A stretch of 56,997 nucleotides of DNA from an uncultured Bacteroidales bacterium (GTDB taxonomy: Bacteria > Bacteroidota > Bacteroidia > Bacteroidales > Bacteroidaceae): contig CADBXO010000011.1 of NCBI GenBank assembly GCA_902798685.1, forward strand, positions 1 to 56,997, given 5' to 3'. The translations under genes were made by a program, and so were the position numbers. The notes under the pieces are model-generated. The model saw only the letters and a list, made by a program, of their open reading frames with translations. It made no database searches and was not told where the DNA came from. This document shows positions 16,550 through 25,010 of this stretch, piece by piece (positions within the stretch are counted from its first letter, which is position 1; the number at the start of each line of letters is the position of its first letter).

Positions 16550-18667
16550 ATGCAGATACATTTTCAGATAGAATACAATACCCGCTGGGGCGAGAACCTC
16601 TACCTGTGCCTGAACATGAGTGACGGTTCCCAACTGAGCCTTGACATGGCCAACAACGGCTCCGGAACCTGGTTCACCGACTACGAGATAGACGATGACG
16701 ATATCGCCGCGGGTGACATAACCTACTGCTATGTTGTCCAGATTGACGGAAACATAACCCGCCGCGAGGAGGGCTCGCTCCACTCCATCCCCTACACCCG
16801 TGCCAAACGTCTGGTTCTTTCCGACCGATGGAAGGACTATGGAGGAGAGAGCATCGAGCAGCGTACTGTTGCTCTGCCGTACGTACGCCATAACAACCGC
16901 CCCCGCTGGAAGGGTGCCGGCACTGCCATTCCGGTTTTCTCACTCCGCTCAGAGAGGGACTTTGGAATAGGCCAGTTCACTGATCTCAAACTGCTGGTCG
17001 ACTGGGCTGCAGCCACAGGTCAGAGTATCATTCAGACCCTGCCGGTCAATGACACCACCATGACCGGAACATGGCGTGACTCCTACCCCTACAGCGCCAA
17101 CTCGTCATTTGCACTCAACCCCATCTACATGGACCTTGAACTTATCGGCACAATTGATGACCGCAAGTTCATGGCACATGTCCGCAAGGAGCGCAGGGAG
17201 CTCAACTCAATGGCCGCCATTGACTACGAGCGCGTATTCAGGCTCAAGAGCGAGTATCTGGACCGCCTCTACGCCAACCTGGGCGACCGATGCTGCAAGA
17301 GCCGCGAGTTCCAGAAGTTCTTCAGCGCCAACCGCAGCTGGCTGGAGCCCTACGCACTCTACTGCTACCTGCGTGACAAGTACGGCACGGCCGATTTCCA
17401 TACGTGGAAGGAGTCAGAATACACCCCTGCCCTGCTGGACAGGTACTGCACTCCAGGCAATGACCGTTATCTTGAGATTCGCAAGCATTACTTCATACAG
17501 TTCCATCTTAACAAGCAGCTTACAGATGTCAAGAAATATGCCAATAAAAAAGGTATACTGCTCAAGGGTGACATACCCATCGGCGTAAACCGTCACAGCT
17601 GCGACGTCTGGATACATCCGGAGCTTTTCCATACCGACTGTCAGGCCGGCGCTCCACCAGATGCCTTTGCCAAGGATGGCCAGAAATGGGGAATGCCCAC
17701 ATACAACTGGGAGAACATGGCAACTGACGGATACGCCTGGTTTGTAGAGCGTTTCCGCAAGATGGCCGATTACTTTGACGCCTACCGCATTGACCATCTG
17801 TTGGGATTCTTCCGCATATGGGAGGTCCCTCTGGAGTATAACAGCGGACTCATGGGACGCTTCAATCCAGCCCTCACCTACACCCCGCAGGAGTTGTGGG
17901 ACAAAGGCTTCCCCTTCAACCCCACCCTTCATGCCAAGGCACCTGAAGGAAAACCTGAGACCGATGTGCTTTTCCTTGAGGATACCCACCGTCCCGGCAC
18001 CTATCATCCGCGCATAGAGGCCGTTGACACGGACATGTTCAAAGCTCTGCCCGACAATGAAAAAGAGGCTTTCCGCAGTCTGCACGATGATTTCTACTAC
18101 AGTCGCAACAACAGTTTCTGGAGCGACGTGGCAATGTCCAAGCTCCCAGCATTGATTGAGGCTACCGATATGCTTGTGTGCGGTGAAGATCTGGGTATGA
18201 TACCGGCCTGCGTTCCCGAGGTGATGGACCGTCTGCGCATCATAGCACTTGAGGTTCAGCGTATGCCCAAGAACATGGGCGTAAGCGTATCGGACCCAGC
18301 CACCTACCCCTACATGTCGGTCTGCACCACATCCACTCACGACATGAGCGTGCTGCGCACCTGGATAGAGGATGAAATGGAACCCAACAGCGTGATATCG
18401 GCCCAGAAGGCGACCGTAGCCGCATGCACCAGCGTGATATCGGCCCACCTGGCATCACCCTCGATGCTGGCCATATTCCCGCTTCAGGACTGGCTCTCCA
18501 TGAGCAGTTCGCTGCGTGCCAAAGACCCGCGTTCAGAGCGTATCAATGTCCCGGCCGATTCCAACAACTACTGGCGCTACCGTATGCACCTTACCATAGA
18601 GAAACTTCTGGCATCCCGCAAATTCAATGAGGAGATCCGCCAGATGCTCTATCTGTCCGGACGATAA
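16550..18667 (+). CDS. malQ: 4-alpha-glucanotransferase (GH77) with N-terminal starch-binding domain
   Basis: 705 aa from the ATG giving MQIHFQIEYNTRWGENL. Residues 1-95 look like a CBM20-type starch-binding domain. The GH77 domain starts near GTAIPVFSLRSERDFGIGQF; the catalytic Asp is in YRIDHLLGFF, the acid Glu in VCGEDLGMIP and the third Asp in TSTHDMS. It moves glucan chains between maltooligosaccharides. It is shorter than the two-CBM20 Bacteroidetes enzymes I recall (about 890 aa). An exact 18-bp in-frame direct repeat (18388-18405, 18430-18447) lies in the segment before ASPSML. Confidence 0.9.
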   Translation: MQIHFQIEYNTRWGENLYLCLNMSDGSQLSLDMANNGSGTWFTDYEIDDDDIAAGDITYCYVVQIDGNITRREEGSLHSIPYTRAKRLVLSDRWKDYGGESIEQRTVALPYVRHNNRPRWKGAGTAIPVFSLRSERDFGIGQFTDLKLLVDWAAATGQSIIQTLPVNDTTMTGTWRDSYPYSANSSFALNPIYMDLELIGTIDDRKFMAHVRKERRELNSMAAIDYERVFRLKSEYLDRLYANLGDRCCKSREFQKFFSANRSWLEPYALYCYLRDKYGTADFHTWKESEYTPALLDRYCTPGNDRYLEIRKHYFIQFHLNKQLTDVKKYANKKGILLKGDIPIGVNRHSCDVWIHPELFHTDCQAGAPPDAFAKDGQKWGMPTYNWENMATDGYAWFVERFRKMADYFDAYRIDHLLGFFRIWEVPLEYNSGLMGRFNPALTYTPQELWDKGFPFNPTLHAKAPEGKPETDVLFLEDTHRPGTYHPRIEAVDTDMFKALPDNEKEAFRSLHDDFYYSRNNSFWSDVAMSKLPALIEATDMLVCGEDLGMIPACVPEVMDRLRIIALEVQRMPKNMGVSVSDPATYPYMSVCTTSTHDMSVLRTWIEDEMEPNSVISAQKATVAACTSVISAHLASPSMLAIFPLQDWLSMSSSLRAKDPRSERINVPADSNNYWRYRMHLTIEKLLASRKFNEEIRQMLYLSGR
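18388..18447 (+). repeat. 18-bp in-frame direct repeat inside malQ
   Basis: CAGCGTGATATCGGCCCA occurs at 18388-18405 and 18430-18447, 42 bp apart, so both copies encode SVISA in the same frame. Confidence 0.95.
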
Positions 18668-18674
18668 CTGATAT

Positions 18675-20957
18675 TTATTTTTCCACTATAGTCCAACCGG
18701 CAGGGACACAACCATCGTTGTCGGTCCAATCTTTTAATACGTCCACTGTTAACGTTCCGTTGGTGGCAACACCATCCAACCACTTATTCATATACTCATA
18801 GTGGCGCTCTACCATGTTATCAGTGAAAAAGTAATGAACAAAACAAGTCACGCTGTTTAGACTTGAACAACCGGAGAACAACTCTTCATAACAGCCATAA
18901 GCCAAACCACGAGCATCCAAAACCGGTGATTCAGTCAAGCTGGTACAGTTTGCAAACATCCAATGGTAGCAATACCGGCTCAGCGTAGTAGCAGGCAATT
19001 TGGGAGCTCCTATAAGGTTTGTGCAACTTGAAAACATTGACCTATAGCATCCTTCCGCCAAAGTTGTAGAATGAAGCAGGTTCTCAGGGACTATAGTCAG
19101 GCCCGTACAACAAGAGAACATTTCTGAATAACAAGATTCAGTCAGTGTTGTTGCGGGAAGCAATTTTTCCGGAATGGATTTCAGGCCCGTACAACAAGAG
19201 AACATACCTTCATAGCAATATTTTTTCAGATTAACAGCCGGCAACAAGTCCTGGGGTATTGTAGTCAGACCGGTACAAAGGTAAAACATGAATCCGTAGC
19301 AGGCTTCATCCAATGTGGTGGCAGGAAGCAGGTTCTCAGGTATGGATTTCAGGCCCGTACATCTTTCAAACATATTATTATAGCAAGCATCAACCAGTGT
19401 AGTGGCAGGAAGCAAGTCTTCGGGCAAGGCGGTCAGACCCGAGCATTTACTAAACATCGCAAAATAGCATAATTCAGCTAATTTGGTGGCAGGAAGCATC
19501 TGTTCGGGCAAGGTCTCAATACTGGCACAATTGCCAAACATAAAACTGCAGCAATCTTTGGCCAGATTGACAGCCGGCAATCTCGGTACTCTGCTCAGGG
19601 CTGAACAATCTTCAAACAATCCATAGTAGCAATAATCAGTCAGTGTGACAGCAGGAAGCAAAATATCTCGGGATGGATGTGACAACAGATGACTGTTTTC
19701 GCAGAACAGACGGGATAAGGAAAAGGTTGCTGTCAAAACGTTACAATCGATGTAGTCCGTACTTGTTATCAGGCTCATGATATTGCCATACACATAACAA
19801 TCCTCGGTAAAACTGATCTTGCTGTATTTATAATCTTGTGTGGTATACTTTGCATTGTCACCACGGAACTGCACCATATCGCCGGCATGTTCCAAAACGA
19901 TATCACTGCCTCCTGTATAGTCAGCCCAATCACTCCATGAGGCACCGCTACCGGTTCTGAACTGTACGCTGTTGGCGGCTACGGCGTCTGACAGTGTAAA
20001 GCGCACCTGTGCTCCGGGGGTAACAGCCTCGATGGTAAGCGGCACAGCCAACTGCCATGTAGGATAGGCACTTACCTTGAAACTGTCAGGTATTGCAGTC
20101 CACTCCTCTCTCCTCTGACTTATGGAGTTAGAGTTGAATTTCATGCTGGTTGTGAGAGCATCGAAATCCAGGTTCAAAGCGTATGTGCAGCCTGTTGCGA
20201 TTCGCGGAGCATTACATATACAGTCAAAAGTACCGCCATCGGCCAGCATAATGCCAATGATCATATCGGTGCTGTCAATATCTGAGACAGTAGGCGGCAG
20301 CAGCAACTCATCCGAACTGATTACGCCGTCATCACCGGCTGTCAGTGTATCAATGACCATATATCCCATTGAGATACTGTCGGGGACACCGTAACGTCCG
20401 TTTTCGTCTTTGGCTGTAAGCTTGATGTTCTTCGCCACATTACCGAGTTTAATGGTTACGACGGTTCCCGTAGGCACATTGGTCATGTTCAGTTTTAATA
20501 CCGAGAGCAAAGGTTGCAGTTTTGTTTCGGCTATTACTATCGTATCGGCCCTGATGATTGTGTTTGTCACTCCGAACCATGCCTGGGCCGGTAACTTAGC
20601 GGAGTCTATCAGAGATACCGTCACGTCATCGGTCCTGTCATAACCGTCAGGTTCCGTCATATTGACCTTGTAGAGTACTTTATATTCACCTTTAGGAATC
20701 TGCAACGGATCCTTGTCAATATCCGGAATATGGTCATAACTTTTTGAATCCGATATACCGTTACCCACAGCAACAATTGTCAAGTCGTGTACTGGTACAG
20801 CAGCGTCCTCCTGTTCCCAGTCAATCAAAGGTGCCACATAACCTACCGGCAGATTACCGAATTCAGACTCACGTAACTCATGATAATCATGGTAACAGCC
20901 AGCCATTAGAAATGACACGGCAGTCAGGGCGATTGAAATAAACGTACTCTTTCTCAT
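18675..20957 (-). CDS. Surface lipoprotein with ten cysteine-bearing 26-28-residue repeats
   Basis: 760 aa. Signal peptide with lipobox (FLMAGC, Cys at 21). The N-terminal half is beta-rich (about 30-390). The C-terminal half (about 420-700; DNA near 18870-19670) is a tandem array with consensus PATTLxxxCYxxMFxxCTGLxxIPExLL, two Cys per unit: an LRR-like solenoid akin to surface leucine-rich-repeat proteins of Bacteroidetes. It ends with a short C-terminal domain (DWTDNDGCVPAGWTIVEK). It overlaps the upstream barrel gene by 4 bp. Likely surface exposed; ligand unknown. Confidence 0.85.
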   Translation of the reverse strand: MRKSTFISIALTAVSFLMAGCYHDYHELRESEFGNLPVGYVAPLIDWEQEDAAVPVHDLTIVAVGNGISDSKSYDHIPDIDKDPLQIPKGEYKVLYKVNMTEPDGYDRTDDVTVSLIDSAKLPAQAWFGVTNTIIRADTIVIAETKLQPLLSVLKLNMTNVPTGTVVTIKLGNVAKNIKLTAKDENGRYGVPDSISMGYMVIDTLTAGDDGVISSDELLLPPTVSDIDSTDMIIGIMLADGGTFDCICNAPRIATGCTYALNLDFDALTTSMKFNSNSISQRREEWTAIPDSFKVSAYPTWQLAVPLTIEAVTPGAQVRFTLSDAVAANSVQFRTGSGASWSDWADYTGGSDIVLEHAGDMVQFRGDNAKYTTQDYKYSKISFTEDCYVYGNIMSLITSTDYIDCNVLTATFSLSRLFCENSHLLSHPSRDILLPAVTLTDYCYYGLFEDCSALSRVPRLPAVNLAKDCCSFMFGNCASIETLPEQMLPATKLAELCYFAMFSKCSGLTALPEDLLPATTLVDACYNNMFERCTGLKSIPENLLPATTLDEACYGFMFYLCTGLTTIPQDLLPAVNLKKYCYEGMFSCCTGLKSIPEKLLPATTLTESCYSEMFSCCTGLTIVPENLLHSTTLAEGCYRSMFSSCTNLIGAPKLPATTLSRYCYHWMFANCTSLTESPVLDARGLAYGCYEELFSGCSSLNSVTCFVHYFFTDNMVERHYEYMNKWLDGVATNGTLTVDVLKDWTDNDGCVPAGWTIVEK

Positions 20958-21721
20958 AGCCTCAGTCCTTTACAAAGTATATCCCATCGGATAGTCAGTT
21001 TTACTCCGGCATCATAAATAAGGTTACTCTTGTGACAATGCTCGGGGATATTGTCAAAACGCTGGCCGGTAAGGCAGGTTATGCCTGTGTAGGCAGTCGC
21101 CACAATACCTTCTTTGAACTCATAGCCGACCGATGCCTGACCGCCCAGACCCATATGCCACTGACGGTCATGACGTATGTCATCACCGGAAGTGAGAAAC
21201 AGTGTTCGTGTTGTCACCACCGATATTTGCGGGGACAGACTGGCCGACCATTTGCAATCCGGACCTTTAAACAGACTGATGGCATCAAAATTAGCCTGGA
21301 GCAAAAGCTTGCCCCACCCGGTTCTGGTCCTGAGGTCACGGTAAGCCCAACCGTTCATCCCGTAAACAGGTGCGATGTAACGTTCACCTGACTCTGAAAG
21401 CCAATAGGGACAGCAGTCAAGGGCTGTCTGTGTCTGACGACCGAATTGAAGACCTGCCTCAAATGATATGAGACGATTCATGCGATAACCACCCAAAAAA
21501 CCGCCCTGAGCACCCATATGAAACTGGTGTTCGGTTACGCTGCGGAATGTGGCTTGTCCAAAGGAAGATCCTGCGCTCACACCTGCATACCAGGGCTGAT
21601 CCACGCGTTCAAGGGCAGCTGAGAACCCCTGAGCCTTGGTCAGTTGGGCCGCTCCGGTCAGAAGCAGCAGTATGACAACAGGTTTTTTCCATTGGAATAC
21701 GGAAAAGGAACTGAATGACAT
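20954..21721 (-). CDS. Probable outer membrane beta-barrel protein
   Basis: 255 aa with a signal peptide ending GAAQLTKAQG. The rest has barrel-like strands rich in Gly and aromatics (WYAGVSAGSSFGQATF, GGFLGGYRMNRLISFEAGLQFG, GGQASVGYEFKEGIVATAYTG). No domain is recognised. It overlaps the repeat lipoprotein start (ATGA), so barrel and lipoprotein are translated as a pair, suggesting a membrane-surface complex. It is divergent from ffh. Confidence 0.7.
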   Translation of the reverse strand: MSFSSFSVFQWKKPVVILLLLTGAAQLTKAQGFSAALERVDQPWYAGVSAGSSFGQATFRSVTEHQFHMGAQGGFLGGYRMNRLISFEAGLQFGRQTQTALDCCPYWLSESGERYIAPVYGMNGWAYRDLRTRTGWGKLLLQANFDAISLFKGPDCKWSASLSPQISVVTTRTLFLTSGDDIRHDRQWHMGLGGQASVGYEFKEGIVATAYTGITCLTGQRFDNIPEHCHKSNLIYDAGVKLTIRWDILCKGLRL

Positions 21722-21758
21722 AGTAGACTATTGATGCGCAAAGAAAGCGTTTTTTTAC

Positions 21759-21766
21759 TAATTTTG
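21759..21766 (+). promoter_or_regulatory. -7 box for ffh
   Basis: TAATTTTG, 30 bp upstream of the ATG at 21797. Confidence 0.55.
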
Positions 21767-21796
21767 CAACCTGAAATTAAAATCCCGATCAAAGGA

Positions 21797-23125
21797 ATGT
21801 TTGAAAATCTGTCAGAAAGACTCGAAAGGTCACTCAAGATACTGAAAGGTGAAGGTAAAATCACCGAGGTTAACGTTGCCGAAACCCTCAAGGACGTACG
21901 CAAGGCCCTGCTTGATGCCGATGTCAACTATAAGGTAGCCAAGCAGTTCACCGATACCGTAAAGGAGAAGGCCCTTGGCATGAACGTGCTCACATCGGTC
22001 CGCCCCGGCCAACTGATGGTCAAGGTGGTACACGATGAACTTGCAACCCTGATGGGCGGCGAGGCCGTGGACATTGACATCAAGGGACATCCCGCCGTCA
22101 TCCTGATGGCCGGTCTGCAAGGTTCCGGTAAGACCACCTTCAGTGCCAAGCTGGCCAACCTTCTCAAGACCAAGCGCGCCAAGAAACCCCTGCTTGCAGC
22201 CTGTGACGTTTACCGTCCCGCTGCCATTGACCAGTTGAAGGTTCTGGGTGAGCAGATAGGCGTAACCGTATACACCGAGGAGGGTAACAACAAGCCCGTT
22301 GAGATAGCACAGAACGCCATAAAGGAGGCCCGCGCCAAGGGTTACGACATAGTTATCATAGATACCGCCGGCCGTCTGGCCATTGACGAGATGATGATGC
22401 AGGAGATCACTGCGATTAAGGAGGCCGTCTCACCCAATGAGATACTCTTCGTAGTCGATTCAATGACCGGTCAGGATGCCGTAAACACCGCCAAGGAGTT
22501 TAACGAGCGTCTGGACTTCAGCGGCGTAATTCTGACAAAACTTGACGGTGACACCCGAGGCGGTGCCGCCCTCTCCATACGCACCGTAGTTGACAAGCCC
22601 ATCAAGTTTGTGGGTACCGGCGAGAAGATGGATGCCTTTGACGTATTCCATCCCGACCGCATGGCAGACCGCATACTCGGCATGGGTGATATCGTTTCAT
22701 TCGTGGAGCGTGCCCAGGAGCAGTTTGATGCCGAGCAGGCCAAACGTCTCCAGAAGAAGATGGGCAAGGGAAAGTTCGACTATGATGATTTCCTGGAGCA
22801 GATAGGCCAGATCAAGAAGATGGGTAATGTCAAGGACCTTATGGGTATGATTCCCGGCGTAGGCAAGGCTCTCAAGGACATTGACATCAACGATGATGCA
22901 TTCAAGGGCATCGAGGCCATGATCCACTCCATGACACCCGCCGAGCGCGCCAACCCCGAGCTGCTCGAGAAGAGCCAGTCTCGCAAGAACCGCATAGCCA
23001 AGGGCAGCGGACAGTCACTCCAGGAGGTAAGCCGTATGATCAAGCAGTTTGAGCAGACCCGCAAGATGATGAAGAGCGTGGCCGGCGCCAAACTCCCCAA
23101 CCTGGGTGGAATGATGAGAAGATAA
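21797..23125 (+). CDS. ffh: Signal recognition particle protein Ffh
   Basis: 442 aa from MFENLSERLERSLKIL, the standard SRP54 start; further upstream in-frame codons lie before or in the promoter. NG domain: GLQGSGKTTFSAKLA (P-loop), DTAGRLAIDE, TKLDGDTRGGAALS, FVGTGEKMD. The M domain from about residue 300 is Met-rich and includes KMGNVKDLMGMIPG and the SRP RNA-binding RxxRIAKGSG segment. It targets nascent membrane proteins with FtsY and 4.5S RNA. folD follows after 12 bp. Confidence 0.97.
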   Translation: MFENLSERLERSLKILKGEGKITEVNVAETLKDVRKALLDADVNYKVAKQFTDTVKEKALGMNVLTSVRPGQLMVKVVHDELATLMGGEAVDIDIKGHPAVILMAGLQGSGKTTFSAKLANLLKTKRAKKPLLAACDVYRPAAIDQLKVLGEQIGVTVYTEEGNNKPVEIAQNAIKEARAKGYDIVIIDTAGRLAIDEMMMQEITAIKEAVSPNEILFVVDSMTGQDAVNTAKEFNERLDFSGVILTKLDGDTRGGAALSIRTVVDKPIKFVGTGEKMDAFDVFHPDRMADRILGMGDIVSFVERAQEQFDAEQAKRLQKKMGKGKFDYDDFLEQIGQIKKMGNVKDLMGMIPGVGKALKDIDINDDAFKGIEAMIHSMTPAERANPELLEKSQSRKNRIAKGSGQSLQEVSRMIKQFEQTRKMMKSVAGAKLPNLGGMMRR

Positions 23126-23137
23126 AAACAACATACA

Positions 23138-24019
23138 ATGCAGTTAATCGACGGAAAAGCAGTAGCCGAACAGGTTAAGCAGGAGATTGCGGCACAGGTA
23201 GCCGCAATGGTAGAGAGAGGTGAGAAACGTCCCCATCTGGCCGCCATTCTGGTTGGTCATGACGGAGGTTCCGAGACATACGTTGCAGCCAAGGTAAAGG
23301 CCTGCGAGGTATGCGGTTTCAAGTCAACCCTCATCCGCTTTGAGAGTGATATCACCGAGGATGTACTTCTGGCCAAGGTTGCCGAGCTCAACAACGATCC
23401 CGATGTTGACGGATTCATCGTTCAGCTCCCCCTGCCCAAGCACATCAACGAGCAGCATGTCATAGAAGCCATTGACTACCGCAAGGACGTAGACGGATTC
23501 CATCCCATCAACGTTGGCCGTATGAGCATAGGTCTGCCCTGCTTCATCTCTGCCACCCCCAACGGTATCATGGAGCTGCTTAAGCGCTACAACATCGAGA
23601 CCCGCGGCAAGAAGGCAGTAGTCCTGGGCCGCAGCAACATCGTAGGCAAGCCCATGGCCAGCCTGCTCATGCAGAAATCCAACCCCGGTGACTGCACCGT
23701 AACCGTCTGCCACAGCCACACCGCCAACATCAAGGAGGAGTGCCTCCAGGCCGATATCATCGTAGCAGCTCTGGGCCAGCCCGGTTTCGTAAAGGCCGAT
23801 ATGGTCAAGGAGGGTGCCGTAATCATCGACGTAGGTACCACCCGCGTTCCCGATGCAACCAAGAAGAGCGGTTTCCGTCTGAGCGGTGACGTTCAGTTTG
23901 ACGAGGTTGCCCCCAAGTGCAGTTTCATCACTCCCGTTCCCGGCGGCGTAGGTCCCATGACCATCTGCTCGCTTATGAAGAACACCCTGCTTGCAGGTCA
24001 GAAGTGCATTTACGAATAA
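23138..24019 (+). CDS. folD: Bifunctional methylenetetrahydrofolate dehydrogenase/cyclohydrolase
   Basis: 293 aa. Catalytic motif [17 protein letters not shown] (Tyr and Lys of the active site), PLPKHI, and the NADP-binding [17 protein letters not shown] (about 165-181). C-terminal [18 protein letters not shown] is diagnostic. It interconverts methylene- and formyl-THF in one-carbon metabolism. It is co-oriented with ffh (12-bp gap), and the CapA-type gene starts 3 bp after its stop. Confidence 0.97.
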   Translation: MQLIDGKAVAEQVKQEIAAQVAAMVERGEKRPHLAAILVGHDGGSETYVAAKVKACEVCGFKSTLIRFESDITEDVLLAKVAELNNDPDVDGFIVQLPLPKHINEQHVIEAIDYRKDVDGFHPINVGRMSIGLPCFISATPNGIMELLKRYNIETRGKKAVVLGRSNIVGKPMASLLMQKSNPGDCTVTVCHSHTANIKEECLQADIIVAALGQPGFVKADMVKEGAVIIDVGTTRVPDATKKSGFRLSGDVQFDEVAPKCSFITPVPGGVGPMTICSLMKNTLLAGQKCIYE

Positions 24020-24022
24020 ACC

Positions 24023-24979
24023 GTGACCAGGTCTGCCATATTCACTGGGATATGGCTGGTATGCACGCTAGGAGCATCGGCCCAAACCCCTGACAGTATC
24101 TCCCTCTATTTTGCAGGAGATATGATGCAGCATAAGGCCCAGCTTGATGCGGCTTTACAAACCGACGGTACATATAACTATAGCGGCTGTTTCACTCTGG
24201 TAACCCCGGAGATTGAGGCAGCCGATATTGCTGTCTGCAACTTTGAGACCACCCTTGGCGGAGCGCCCTACACCGGCTACCCGCAGTTCTGCTCACCCGA
24301 TGCGTACGCCGAGGCTGTCCGCGATGCCGGCTTTGACATCTTCCTGACCGCCAACAACCACTGCATGGACAGGCGCAACCGCGGTCTTGTCCGCACCCTC
24401 GACGTGCTTGACAGTCTGGGAATAGCCCACCTGGGAACCTACCGCAACCAGGCCGAACGCGACTCACTCTATCCTTATATCTTAGAGCAAGGCAACATCC
24501 GCATAGCGCTGCTAAACTATACCTATGACACCAACGGAATACCGGTTGCCCCACCCTGCATAGTCAACTACATAGACACGACACAGATCAAGGCCGATAT
24601 TCGTCGCGCCCGCCAACTCAAGGCTGACTGCATAATCGCCTGCATGCACTGGGGAACGGAGTATAAACTGCAGCCCGATGCCAGCCAGAAACGGCTTGAA
24701 GACTGGCTTTACGCCCACGGTGTGGATCACATAATAGGCGGTCATCCTCATGTAGTTCAGCCCGTCCGCACTCTCCCCGATTATCGGAACAGGCCTATAC
24801 GTCATCTGACAGTATGGTCCCTGGGCAACTACATCTCAAACATGAGTGCCCCCAACACCTACAACGGCCTTGCCGTAACCCTCCACCTCAAGAAAAACAT
24901 CCTCGATACCCGCATGACACGCTACAATATTCATCCAAACCATACCAATAGGCCGGAATTCATTGTCGTTCCCGAATAA
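24023..24979 (+). CDS. CapA/PgsA-type metallophosphatase-like protein
   Basis: 318 aa from a GTG start, chosen because the signal-like segment FTGIWLVCTLGASAQ follows directly. PGA_cap fold: YFAGDMMQHK near residue 33, VCNFETTLGG, TANNHCMDRRNRG, MHWGTEY and IIGGHPHVVQP (metal-binding Asp/Asn/His set). Members accompany poly-gamma-glutamate capsule systems or act as secreted calcineurin-like enzymes; no capsule genes are present here. The 3' end carries the promoter of the GH9 gene. Confidence 0.85.
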   Translation: MTRSAIFTGIWLVCTLGASAQTPDSISLYFAGDMMQHKAQLDAALQTDGTYNYSGCFTLVTPEIEAADIAVCNFETTLGGAPYTGYPQFCSPDAYAEAVRDAGFDIFLTANNHCMDRRNRGLVRTLDVLDSLGIAHLGTYRNQAERDSLYPYILEQGNIRIALLNYTYDTNGIPVAPPCIVNYIDTTQIKADIRRARQLKADCIIACMHWGTEYKLQPDASQKRLEDWLYAHGVDHIIGGHPHVVQPVRTLPDYRNRPIRHLTVWSLGNYISNMSAPNTYNGLAVTLHLKKNILDTRMTRYNIHPNHTNRPEFIVVPE

Positions 24980-24985
24980 TTCCTT

Positions 24986-24993
24986 TATTTTTG
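24986..24993 (+). promoter_or_regulatory. -7 box for the GH9 gene
   Basis: TATTTTTG straddles the end of the CapA-type gene region, 17 bp before the ATG at 25011. Confidence 0.5.
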
Positions 24994-25010
24994 CAAAAAA
25001 CCATTTCCTT

